64,000 bases of DNA from Elusimicrobia bacterium GWA2_51_34. GTDB lineage: Bacteria > Elusimicrobiota > Elusimicrobia > Elusimicrobiales > UBA9959. Shown piece by piece: positions 1 to 9,368 of the stretch. Each line of letters starts with the position of its first letter. Position 1 is the first letter of the stretch. The stretch is from positions 1-64,000 of the forward strand of contig MGTS01000014.1 in NCBI GenBank assembly GCA_001799565.1, in the 5' to 3' direction. The translations under genes were made by a program, and so were the position numbers. The notes under the pieces are model-generated. The model was not told the origin of the DNA, did no database searches, and saw only the letters and a program-made list of their open reading frames with translations.

Positions 1-158
1 CCAACCCAACCGGGGAAAATCACCAATTTAAAGTCTAAAAGTTGTACTTGGAGGTAATTCCTACTGCGTATTCACCTTAGCGGAGGATTTGGGAAGGGAA
101 CGGGGCCCCCCTGTCCTTTTGGTAAGAGTCTCCTTGGAGAATTGAGGGCCGGGTTTTT
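1..158. other. Gene-less left edge of window
   Basis: I see no convincing gene here. The 60-codon minus-strand ORF at 61..243 has no recognisable domain and overlaps the end of the permease gene. The stretch may be the 3' flank of the permease gene or the tail of a feature lying outside the window. Confidence 0.4.
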
Positions 159-1031
159 TCAGGCGGAGGAAAGCTGTTTTTTTGTGGCGGAGGAGATGAA
201 CATGCATATGGAAGTGTAGAGAACTACGCCGCACACCACCCACTTCATCACCGTCAGAGGCAGGGACTTCACCACGAAGGCGGCCAGAAAAACGCCCGCC
301 AGTCCGCCGACAGTCTGGGCGAGCGCGGCTTTGCGGTCGTAAGCGTTCTCTTTCACGAAGCGGGTGCTGCCGGCGGCCATCAGCATGGCTGTGGCCGTCA
401 TCATTATGGGAAAAGCCGTGCGCGGGTGCATGCCCAGCGAATAAACCAGGGCCATGCAGGGGGCGTAGAAACCTATGCCGATAGTTTGCAGCGCTCCGAA
501 AATAAAACTCATCAGGGTGATGAAAACAAGCTTGCCGCCCTTAAGTCCCAATGCCTCGCCGCCTGGCGGCATAATGCCCGTCAGTCCCGCCAGGATGGTA
601 AGCGCTACCACCAGCAGGCCTATACCCATGCCGAGTTGTATGCGGCGGCGCGGCATTTTTGCCACCACGCCCGCGCCAAGCACGGCCCCCAGCGGCGCGG
701 CAACTGACATCGAAACCAGAGTGAGGGGGTCAACCTTTATGGAGGACATGAATATGAACGCCTGGGCCACGGTGTTCGTGGTGTTGCCGGCGTTCATGGT
801 TCCCGGTATAAGCCGGTCATCCACCAGCCGGAAGAATTTAAAAAGGGCGGTCTGCTGTGCGAAGCTGCCTATGCCCAGCGTGTCTAGGAAATTTGTTATG
901 AAGCCTATGGCTGTAAGCCCGGGGCCGGATTTATCTGAAAATGATCTGCGGTTCCGGAAAAGGTCCGTGAAGTAAACCCAGCCGAAGGAAACTGTCGCTA
1001 GGCCCAGTATGGTTTTAAGGATGATACTCAT
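159..1031 (-). CDS. TauE/SafE-family membrane permease
   Basis: A 290-residue polytopic inner-membrane protein of the TauE/SafE (DUF81) type, a family linked to export of sulfite, sulfonates or other small organic anions. The sequence shows about seven or eight hydrophobic segments. An N-terminal small-residue region with GFITNFLDTLGIGSF resembles the family's first repeat, and a second repeat follows (FGALQTIGIGFYAPCMALVY). The gene stands alone, with no sulfur-metabolism neighbour, so the substrate cannot be inferred. The start is the ATG at 1031; no clear Shine-Dalgarno is visible before it. Family call is confident, substrate unknown. Confidence 0.85.
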   Translation of the reverse strand: MSIILKTILGLATVSFGWVYFTDLFRNRRSFSDKSGPGLTAIGFITNFLDTLGIGSFAQQTALFKFFRLVDDRLIPGTMNAGNTTNTVAQAFIFMSSIKVDPLTLVSMSVAAPLGAVLGAGVVAKMPRRRIQLGMGIGLLVVALTILAGLTGIMPPGGEALGLKGGKLVFITLMSFIFGALQTIGIGFYAPCMALVYSLGMHPRTAFPIMMTATAMLMAAGSTRFVKENAYDRKAALAQTVGGLAGVFLAAFVVKSLPLTVMKWVVCGVVLYTSICMFISSATKKQLSSA

Positions 1032-1213
1032 TTCTTATTAACCGCTTTAAAAACCGGTTTGATGTGGGATACCTTTGCAAAACTTTTTAAAACCAACCCT
1101 GCTTTCGACATTATATTATATCAGCGATAGGGGCGTTTTCCGCGAATTTTTCAGGTATTCGGAAGCTTCAAGTGGTGGTAACTAACGATAACCTGTTTTT
1201 ATGTCTACCACAA

Positions 1214-1252
1214 ATCAAAAGAGCCGGGGTTCCTCTCCCCGGCTCTTTTGAT
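1214..1252 (-). terminator. Strong intrinsic terminator hairpin
   Basis: A 16-bp perfect inverted repeat (ATCAAAAGAGCCGGGG and its complement) around a 7-nt loop, with T-runs on either strand. It lies 30 bp beyond the stop of the SPFH gene and would end its transcript. The symmetric A and T tracts make it usable in both directions. Confidence 0.9.
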
Positions 1253-1282
1253 CTTGCTGATGTGCGGCGATAAAAGCCCGCT

Positions 1283-2080
1283 TTATTTTTTCTCAATGGA
1301 AATAAAAGGCACGCCCGCGCCTACGTAGCCTGGCAGGACGCCGTTCCATTTTTCTATGGCCTTAAGCTGGGCATCCACTTTTCGGAGTTCTATAAGGGCG
1401 GGGGTAACCTGCTCACGCTGCATGCGCAGAGCTTCAGCTTCGCCGCGGGACTTGGCGATCTGCTGTTCGGCGTCGCGCTTGGCTTTCTCTACGAGTTTCC
1501 CGGCCATCTGGGCCTGCTGATCAGCCACCTGTTTGTCTTCCACGGCCTTAAGGAACTGCTCGGTGAAATCCAGGTCCACTACGGAGATGTCCGTGACGAT
1601 TATTTCCTGTTTCATCAACTTCTCCTTGGCGCTCATGTTTATCTCCTGCACCAGGATGTTCCTGTCGGCGATGATCCTTTCGGCGGAGAATTTAGCCGCT
1701 ATGGATTTAAAGATTTCCTGTACGGTGGGATCTACAATGGTTTCCACGTAACGGGGACCGAGGTTCCTGTAAATGCTGACCACGGTGCCATTCTGTATGC
1801 GGTGATTGACCACCAGGTGTGAGTTCATGGTTTGCAGGTCCTTGGAAAAAGCCTGGGTTTTAATGTCGGCGCGCTGTATCTGTATGGAAAACTTTATAAT
1901 AGACTCCACCAGCGGTATTTTAAAGTGCATTCCTTCTTCGTAAGAGTCCACGATCTTTCCCAGGCGGGTCTTTATGGCCACTTCACCGGGTGAAACTATA
2001 AAAAACGAGCCCAGCAGCACGATCGCGGCCGCGCCGGCTATAGCTATCGTTATTATCTTACCGATGAAATCTTTTTCCAT
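1283..2080 (-). CDS. SPFH/prohibitin (Band 7) membrane protein
   Basis: A 265-residue prohibitin/stomatin-like protein. One N-terminal membrane anchor (IAIAGAAAIVLLGSFFIV) is followed by the SPFH domain beginning PGEVAIKTRLGKI. A charged coiled-coil segment (about residues 185-240, KLVEKAKRDAEQQIAKSRGEAEA) follows, typical of oligomer-forming HflK/HflC/prohibitin relatives that scaffold membrane proteases or microdomains. The ORF track starts at 2152. I choose the internal ATG at 2080 because GGAGG sits nine bases upstream and the anchor then lies at the N-terminus; the longer form would add 24 acidic residues. No hflK/hflC partner or ftsH is adjacent. Confidence 0.85.
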   Translation of the reverse strand: MEKDFIGKIITIAIAGAAAIVLLGSFFIVSPGEVAIKTRLGKIVDSYEEGMHFKIPLVESIIKFSIQIQRADIKTQAFSKDLQTMNSHLVVNHRIQNGTVVSIYRNLGPRYVETIVDPTVQEIFKSIAAKFSAERIIADRNILVQEINMSAKEKLMKQEIIVTDISVVDLDFTEQFLKAVEDKQVADQQAQMAGKLVEKAKRDAEQQIAKSRGEAEALRMQREQVTPALIELRKVDAQLKAIEKWNGVLPGYVGAGVPFISIEKK

Positions 2081-2161
2081 GCGAAAGCCTCCGGAATATT
2101 TATTTTTCAGATTTTTAAGTAAGGCGTCAATGTCTACGTTATCCTCGTCCATTGCACAGCG

Positions 2162-2167
2162 ATTATA
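2162..2167 (-). promoter_or_regulatory. Candidate -10 box for SPFH gene
   Basis: A perfect TATAAT on the minus strand, ten bases before the upstream ATG at 2152. Transcription would start at or next to that ATG, giving either a leaderless longer protein or a leader of about 75 nt for the start at 2080. No matching -35 is visible. Confidence 0.4.
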
Positions 2168-2202
2168 TCATAAATTTTGTATCATATATTCGCAAGGCTA
2201 AG

Positions 2203-2240
2203 GCCTTTCCCGCCAAACAGCTTCGGCGGGTCCGGCAGGA
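2203..2240. repeat. Dispersed CCGCCAAACA GC-rich repeat
   Basis: A CCCGCCAAACAgcttcGGCGGG dyad. Relatives with CGCCAAACAACCCGG or its complement occur at 28186-28232, 58500-58545 and 63950-64000. It sits between the divergent SPFH and nusB genes and would lie in the nusB leader. Confidence 0.6.
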
Positions 2241-2257
2241 ATGTGTGGCGGAAATTT

Positions 2258-2944
2258 ATGAGCAAACGACGGCTCGCCAGAGAAAACTGCCTGCAGTCCC
2301 TGTATGTAACCGACATCGGCGCCTACGGCTCTGACAGCGTGCTGGCCAGTTTCCAGATGACTGACTTCGCTCTGGAGGGAAAAACCTTTGATTTTTATAA
2401 AGAGCTTTTTTTCGCCGCGGTTTCCAACCTTGAAAAAATAGATTCCATCATCCGTTCCACCAGCACCAATTGGGACATGGGCAGAATGTCCGCCACGGAC
2501 CGCGCCATATTGCGCATGGCGGTTTGTGAAATGATGATCCTTCGCGACGCTCCTGCGGCGGTAATTATAGATGAGGCCATAGAACTGGCCAAAAAATACT
2601 CCACCGAGAATTCCGGGAAATTCGTTAACGGCGTGCTGGACAGCGTGGCTAAAAATAATAACCTGATGAAAGGTCCTTCCGGGATTTTTCCGCAATATCC
2701 GCTTTCGGCGGGTATTGGGGGTGAAGACTTAACCGCGCGCGCAGGCCCCGCCCTTTTGCCAACTGAGCTGAAAATCATTGGGCAAAAGGGCGGGGCAGGC
2801 GGCGCGAAGGCGCGTGCGGTGAAAACCGCGCATCGGCGCCGGAGCGCGGCCGATCCGGTTGCCGGCAAAGCACGCCGCAAAAGCCGTCCGCCCGTCGGTC
2901 CCAAAGCGGATCCCAAAAAATCAGATAAAACTGATTTTTTATGA
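2258..2944 (+). CDS. nusB: NusB transcription antitermination factor, extended C-terminus
   Basis: NusB is an all-helical RNA-binding protein that with NusE/S10 binds boxA and supports antitermination of rRNA operons. The N-terminal ~140 residues fit the family: SKRRLARENCLQSLY at the start, then RMSATDRAILRMAVCEM and VIIDEAIELAKKYSTENSGKFVNGVLD. After that the reading frame continues for about 75 extra Lys/Arg/Pro-rich residues, whereas typical NusB ends near 140-150. Part of the extension (AGPALLPTELKIIGQKGGAG) is encoded by a palindromic repeat also found at 16929-16978. I chose the ATG at 2258 because homology begins there; the track ORF starts at 2177. The tail is probably repeat-derived. 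Confidence 0.88.
   Translation: MSKRRLARENCLQSLYVTDIGAYGSDSVLASFQMTDFALEGKTFDFYKELFFAAVSNLEKIDSIIRSTSTNWDMGRMSATDRAILRMAVCEMMILRDAPAAVIIDEAIELAKKYSTENSGKFVNGVLDSVAKNNNLMKGPSGIFPQYPLSAGIGGEDLTARAGPALLPTELKIIGQKGGAGGAKARAVKTAHRRRSAADPVAGKARRKSRPPVGPKADPKKSDKTDFL
2746..2795. repeat. REP-like palindrome inside nusB
   Basis: Arms CCCCGCCCTTTTGCC and its exact complement enclose a ~20-nt loop. The same arms occur in the lgt upstream region (16929-16978), and a half copy, CCCCGCCCTTTT, lies near 28293. Here it is translated in frame as part of the NusB tail. Confidence 0.85.
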
Positions 2945-3044
2945 CGTTGGCAATAACCCCGGCACCTGCCGCAGGTAGTTGGGTGAATTTGCCGGCGGGG
3001 GGTTTCAGTATCCGGCGGAAAATGGAGCTTCACCAAATGGGTGA

Positions 3045-5129
<2,085 letters not shown>

Positions 5130-5133
5130 ACGC

Positions 5134-5261
5134 TATAAGCCGTAAGCCATAGGCCATAGGCTTTATAAGGAAGTTCCTTTACGGTTTAAGATAAAAGGTT
5201 TCTGCGTATGGCCGATGGCTTATGGCAATAGCCGTATCTAAAGCTTACGGCTTATGGCATA
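5134..5261. repeat. Dyad element, family D (AAGCCATAGGCC words)
   Basis: Left arm with the words AAGCCGTAAGCCATAGGCC and right arm GCTTACGGCTTATGGCATA, with tandem 7-8-bp variants in both. A second copy spans 51428-51575 and shares the flank TGCGTATGGC and the TTTATA next to the left arm. It fills the ligA-purH gap. Confidence 0.8.
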
Positions 5262-5277
5262 GATTTACCGGCTTTTT

Positions 5278-6777
5278 ATGGACAAAACCGCATACCTTAG
5301 CGTTTATGACAAAACAGGCCTGGCCGAATTCGCGGCAGGGCTTGAGGCGCTTGGCTTTGATGTTTACGCTTCAGGCTCAACCCATAAATTTTTAAAACAG
5401 GAGGGCATTGACGTAGAAGAGGCGCGTTTTTCGCCTCCGCTGCCTTTTGCCGTGCTTAAAGCGTTATTTTCCGGCGCCTGCGTCCTGGCTGAAAACGGCG
5501 TGGAAGTGCCGCCGCCTTCGCTTGTGGTCTGCGATCTTTACCCCCTTGCGCGCCTGACCGAGCAGGAAGACCTTGGCGCTGAAGAAATGTCTCTCTATCT
5601 TGACACGGCTAATTCCGCCGTTTTAAGGGCCGCTGCCAGAGAATTTGAAACAGTAACCGTTCTTTGCGACTCAGGCGATTATTCCCCCGTACTTGAAATT
5701 TTAAAACAAAACGGCGAACCCGCCCCGGAGCGGAAAAAAGAGCTGGCGGCCAAAGCCTATGCCTATTGCGCCTATTACGACGGAACGCTGGCGCGCTATC
5801 TCTCCGGCAAAACGGATTTCCTGCGCGCTGAAACAGTGCTTAGCCTTAAAAAGGTGAAAGACCTCTCCTATGGCGAGAACCGCCACCAGAAGGCGGCTTT
5901 CTACGCCCTAAGCGGCGCGAGGCCAAGCGGCCTCAATTCCGCTAAAATACTTCAGGGCGGAGATTTAAACCTGAACCATTACCTGGACATTGAAACCGCT
6001 TTTGAGATGGTTTCCTATTTTGAGGAGCCGGCCTGCGTGGTGGCCAAGCACGCGAATCCCTGCGGAGCGGCGGCGGGGCTGAAATTGTCGGAGTGTTTCG
6101 CGGCCGCTCTTGAGGCCGACCGCCTGGGAGCTTTTGGCGGCACGGCGGCTTTCAACCGGGAAGTTGACGCGGCTACCGCTGAAGCGCTTTCAGAGAGTTT
6201 TATTGAAACCGTGATCGCCACCGGCTATTGCGGCGAAGCGCTCAAAATTCTGCGCGCTAAAGAAGGCCTGAAAACTGTCCAGCTTCCATATCCGCTGGCG
6301 GCGCCGGGTGAAATGGAACTTTTCTCCCTTTCCGGCGGTCTCCTGATAGAAGAAAAGGACAATTTGTCGCCGGCTGCGGATTTTAAAATAGTTTCAAAGC
6401 GCGTCCCTTCCCCCGGCCAGACCCGCGCCCTTCGCCTGGCCTGGCGCGCGGCTGTTTTCGCCAAAAGCTACGCCGTGGCGCTGGCCACGGACTCAGCCAC
6501 CGTAGCTATAGGCGCCGGCCAAAGCTCTACCTACGATGCCGCCCGTCTGGCCGCTATGAAAGCGGGCCAAAGGCATCCCATACTTAAAGCCGGGGCGATC
6601 ATGGCCGCCGCCTCCGATGCCGCCCTGCCGGTTAAAACGCTTGAGGAAATACTCAGTCGGGGGGTGAGCGCGGTAATAGAGCCCGGCGGAGTGCCCGAAG
6701 ACGAGGCTTGTATTAAACTATGCGATCAGAAAAACGCCGTACTGGCCTTAACCGGCATTCGCCACCTGAAACATTAA
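5278..6777 (+). CDS. purH: PurH-like AICAR transformylase/IMP cyclohydrolase, divergent
   Basis: PurH normally does the last two steps of IMP synthesis. Residues 1-150 resemble the MGS-like IMP cyclohydrolase domain (LSVYDKTGLAEFAAGLEALG, DLYPLARL). The C-terminal two thirds match the AICAR formyltransferase domain (KKVKDLSYGENRHQKAAFY, VVAKHANPCGAA with the KH pair, IGAGQSS, and RHLKH at the end). Several family motifs are absent: the cyclohydrolase RVKTLHP/HGGIL segment, the GGPTM..RAAAKN segment (here LDTANSAVLRAAAREFE), the KSN of the transferase domain (here KSY) and SDAFFPF (here SDAALPV). Length, 499, is slightly short. One or both activities may be altered. No Shine-Dalgarno is visible before ATG 5278. 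Confidence 0.85.
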   Translation: MDKTAYLSVYDKTGLAEFAAGLEALGFDVYASGSTHKFLKQEGIDVEEARFSPPLPFAVLKALFSGACVLAENGVEVPPPSLVVCDLYPLARLTEQEDLGAEEMSLYLDTANSAVLRAAAREFETVTVLCDSGDYSPVLEILKQNGEPAPERKKELAAKAYAYCAYYDGTLARYLSGKTDFLRAETVLSLKKVKDLSYGENRHQKAAFYALSGARPSGLNSAKILQGGDLNLNHYLDIETAFEMVSYFEEPACVVAKHANPCGAAAGLKLSECFAAALEADRLGAFGGTAAFNREVDAATAEALSESFIETVIATGYCGEALKILRAKEGLKTVQLPYPLAAPGEMELFSLSGGLLIEEKDNLSPAADFKIVSKRVPSPGQTRALRLAWRAAVFAKSYAVALATDSATVAIGAGQSSTYDAARLAAMKAGQRHPILKAGAIMAAASDAALPVKTLEEILSRGVSAVIEPGGVPEDEACIKLCDQKNAVLALTGIRHLKH

Positions 6778-6808
6778 GGGTAGGGTACAGGGCAAAGAGT
6801 TTCTCCCG

Positions 6809-6842
6809 AAAAATCCGGTAACTTTTTAAAACCGGATTTTTT
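6809..6842 (+). terminator. Intrinsic terminator after purH
   Basis: Hairpin AAAAATCCGGT / ACCGGATTTTTT with an 11-nt AT-rich loop and a closing T-run, about 30 bp past the purH stop. It separates purH from the acpS promoter. Confidence 0.85.
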
Positions 6843-6857
6843 GATTGTCTGTTTGTC

Positions 6858-6886
6858 TTGTCAGCCCTTTGCGAATAGTGTATTAT
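6858..6886 (+). promoter_or_regulatory. sigma70-type promoter for acpS cassette
   Basis: TTGTCA, a 17-bp spacer, then TATTAT. The expected start near 6893 leaves only about five bases before the acpS ATG at 6898, with no Shine-Dalgarno, so the first message may be nearly leaderless. Confidence 0.65.
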
Positions 6887-6897
6887 TGAACCGTAAT

Positions 6898-7272
6898 ATG
6901 ATCCTCGGAATAGGAATTGACACCATAGAGGTTGCAAGAGTTGCCAGGGAAATCGTTAAGTCCGGCGGTTTCAAGGAAAGATATTTCTCGGCCGGGGAGA
7001 TAAAGTACTGCGAGCCTAAACGCGGCAGGGCCCTTAATTATGCGGCCAGGTTCGCCGCTAAAGAGGCTTTTTTTAAGGCCCTGGGAACAGGGTATCGCGG
7101 CGGTCTGGCTTTTAAAGAGGTTGAGGTTATAAATGACCAACTGGGCAAGCCCGGTATCTCCCTGCGGGGCAGGGCGCGGGGGCTTTGCCGGAAGCGCGGT
7201 ATCCGCTCAATTCATATATCACTGACGCATATTAAAAATTACGCAAGCGCCGTAGTAATTATGGAGGGATAA
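6898..7272 (+). CDS. acpS: Holo-[acyl-carrier-protein] synthase AcpS
   Basis: Transfers 4'-phosphopantetheine from CoA to the serine of acyl carrier proteins. The protein is 124 residues, normal for the family. It shows GIGIDTIEV with the metal-binding Asp, AARFAAKEAFFKALGTG with the second metal ligand, and SITH-like SLTHIKNYASAVVI near the end. The ATG at 6898 is chosen because the family starts with this hydrophobic strand; the track ORF extends further upstream into the promoter. It ends six bases before acsA, and the same unit holds an ACP gene, its natural substrate. Confidence 0.95.
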   Translation: MILGIGIDTIEVARVAREIVKSGGFKERYFSAGEIKYCEPKRGRALNYAARFAAKEAFFKALGTGYRGGLAFKEVEVINDQLGKPGISLRGRARGLCRKRGIRSIHISLTHIKNYASAVVIMEG

Positions 7273-7278
7273 GTCCTG

Positions 7279-8997
7279 ATGAAGACAATAACCAAACCAA
7301 ATATCGGATCGTACGAGGAGCGCGTGAAGGGGCTCAACTGGGCTATTGCCGAAGAGGAACTCGGTTATAAACCGGGAGACGATATCAATATCGGCTGGTA
7401 CTGCTCGGACCGGATATGCAAAATGGGTAAAGCCGGCAAGACAGCTTTTATCTGGGAGGGGATGGGCGGAGTAGAGAAGCGTTACACTTTCAATGACATC
7501 CGCCTGGCGTCAAACACTATTGCGGCTTTCCTTAAGGGGCTGGGGATTCAAAGGGAGGATCGGGTCTGCCTGTTCCTGGACCGGATACCCGAGCTGTACC
7601 TTGGCTTTCTCGGTATCCTGAAAACGGGCGCTATCGCGCAACCCCTGTTCTCGGCCTTCGGCGATGAATCACTCCTTGTAAGGCTTGAGAACGCGCAGAC
7701 GACGGCCATTATCACCCAGCGCAAGCATGTCGGCAAGGTGCGCAAGCTCCGTGAGAAGCTGCCCTGCCTGAAACATATCGTAGTGGTGGACGATGACGGC
7801 AAAAAGCCCCTTCAGGAGCGCGAGGTAGCTTTCTCGCTGGAACACGCAAGGCCCGTTGAAGATTTTCAATCCGCGGCAACCAAGGCGGAGTCGCCCTCGG
7901 TGCTCCATTACACCTCCGGCACCACGGGGATGCCCAAGGGCGCCCGCCACGTCCATTATTCGCTTATCTCCCAGTACCTTACCACCAAATGGGTCCTTGA
8001 CCTGCGCGACGACGACATATATTGGTGTACGGCTGATCCGGGCTGGGTCACGGGAACATCCTACGGCATAATCGGCCCGTGGAGCCTGGGTGTGACGCAG
8101 TGCGTGCTGGACGTGGGGTTTACGGCGGAGAGCTGGTACCAGTTCATACAGAAACACCACATTACCGTCTGGTACTCTGCGCCTACCGCGATCCGGGCGC
8201 TGATGAAGGCCGGAAATGAGGTGGTAAAAAAACACGATCTTACAAGCCTGAGACATCTGGCCAGCGTAGGCGAGCCTTTGAACGCTGAGGCCGTAGTGTG
8301 GTCCGAACGCGTGTTAGGCCTGCCGTTTCATGACAGCTACTGGCAGACTGAAACAGGTTCTATTATGATTTCAAACTACCCCGGGGTGAAGATCAAGCCG
8401 GGATCCATGTGCAAGCCCTTCCCCGGCATAACGGCGACGCTGCTTGACATGCAGACCTTTGAGCCGTTCACAGAGACCGGGAAAATAGGCCTGATCGCCA
8501 TCAAGCCCGGCTGGCCGGCGATGCTGCGCGGATATTGGAACAACGAGGAATCCTATAAGAAGAAGTTCAGGAACGGGTGGTATCTTACCGGCGACCGCGC
8601 TACCCGCGACATGGATGGTTACTACTGGTTCGTAGGGCGTGACGATGATATAATAAACACGGCCGGGCACCTGGTCAGCCCGTTTGAGGTGGAATCGGCG
8701 CTGCTGGAGCATCCGGCGGTGGCGGAGTCCGCCGTGGTTTCCAAGCCGGACGAGATCAATATGGAAGTGGTTAAAGCCTTTGTGACGCTCAAACCGGGTT
8801 TCACCGGCGGCGACGATCTTGTCCTTGAAATCATGAATTTCATCCGCAAAAAACTCTCGCCGTTGGCTATGCCGCAGGAAATAGAGTTTACGCCTCTGCT
8901 CCCCAAAACGCGCAGCGGCAAGATAATGCGGCGGGTACTTAAGGCCAAAGAGTGGGGACAGGAAATAGGAGACACCTCAACGCTTGAGAACGACTAA
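7279..8997 (+). CDS. acsA: Acetyl-CoA synthetase (AMP-forming)
   Basis: Activates acetate to acetyl-AMP and then acetyl-CoA in the cytoplasm. All adenylating-enzyme core motifs are visible: YTSGTTGMPKG (about residue 211), SVGEPLNAEAV, YWQTETG, YLTGDRATRDMDGYYWFVGR, and the C-terminal RSGKIMRR with the catalytic lysine. The Trp in YWQTETG is the residue that restricts true acetyl-CoA synthetases to small acyl groups. At 572 residues it matches the short AcsA type. It lies between acpS and acp and probably shares their message. The activated product could be CoA- or ACP-bound; only CoA is established for the family. Confidence 0.93.
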   Translation: MKTITKPNIGSYEERVKGLNWAIAEEELGYKPGDDINIGWYCSDRICKMGKAGKTAFIWEGMGGVEKRYTFNDIRLASNTIAAFLKGLGIQREDRVCLFLDRIPELYLGFLGILKTGAIAQPLFSAFGDESLLVRLENAQTTAIITQRKHVGKVRKLREKLPCLKHIVVVDDDGKKPLQEREVAFSLEHARPVEDFQSAATKAESPSVLHYTSGTTGMPKGARHVHYSLISQYLTTKWVLDLRDDDIYWCTADPGWVTGTSYGIIGPWSLGVTQCVLDVGFTAESWYQFIQKHHITVWYSAPTAIRALMKAGNEVVKKHDLTSLRHLASVGEPLNAEAVVWSERVLGLPFHDSYWQTETGSIMISNYPGVKIKPGSMCKPFPGITATLLDMQTFEPFTETGKIGLIAIKPGWPAMLRGYWNNEESYKKKFRNGWYLTGDRATRDMDGYYWFVGRDDDIINTAGHLVSPFEVESALLEHPAVAESAVVSKPDEINMEVVKAFVTLKPGFTGGDDLVLEIMNFIRKKLSPLAMPQEIEFTPLLPKTRSGKIMRRVLKAKEWGQEIGDTSTLEND

Positions 8998-9003
8998 GGT
9001 GGA

Positions 9004-9074
9004 TAGGCTGTAGGCAGTTAGGCTGTAGGTAAGAAGTATGAATTCAGGCTAATAGCCTACAGTCTACAGGCTAA
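9004..9074. repeat. Dyad element, family C (TAGGCTGTAGGC words)
   Basis: Left arm TAGGCTGTAGGC plus repeats, right arm GCCTACAGTCTACAGGCTA. The loop AGGTAAGAAGTATGAAT is nearly identical to the copy at 58545-58606 and similar in the copy at 57950-58090. It lies between acsA and acp without a terminator T-run. Confidence 0.85.
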
Positions 9075-9103
9075 ATGAAGTATCTACAATTAAGGAGATT
9101 GCA

Positions 9104-9367
9104 ATGGAAACTACCGAAGAGATCCGCGGCGCGGTTCTGAAGTACGTGAAAGCTGAATACCTTGAGGACGATGATCAGGAGATTGGCTGCGATACGCCGC
9201 TTATCTCCGGAGGGATAGTGGATTCCTTCTCCATGGTTTCTTTGAAGCGCTTTCTGGAGAATAAATACAAAATCCAGATCCCCGACAATAAAGCTACGCC
9301 GGAGGCGTTTGACAGCGTTAACCGGATCACCACGCTAGTAGAAACATTCGTGGGCGGGAAGGTCTGA
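9104..9367 (+). CDS. Acyl carrier protein (stand-alone)
   Basis: An 87-residue acidic helical carrier protein. The phosphopantetheine serine lies in GGIVDSFSMVSLKRFLE (about residue 44). The spacing to the last helix fits ACP/PCP-like carriers more than the DSLD of fatty-acid AcpP, so it is probably dedicated. AAGGAG lies six bases before the ATG. It ends one base before kbl starts. The neighbours supply the enzyme that primes it (AcpS), an acyl-activating enzyme and an alpha-oxoamine synthase that might use an acyl-ACP. That functional link is inference; the ACP identity is firm. Confidence 0.9.
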   Translation: METTEEIRGAVLKYVKAEYLEDDDQEIGCDTPLISGGIVDSFSMVSLKRFLENKYKIQIPDNKATPEAFDSVNRITTLVETFVGGKV

Positions 9368-9368
9368 T

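Noticed and set aside
475-975. 166-codon plus-strand ORF over the permease gene
   Set aside because: It is the antisense shadow of a clear membrane protein and has no domain or ribosome-binding site.
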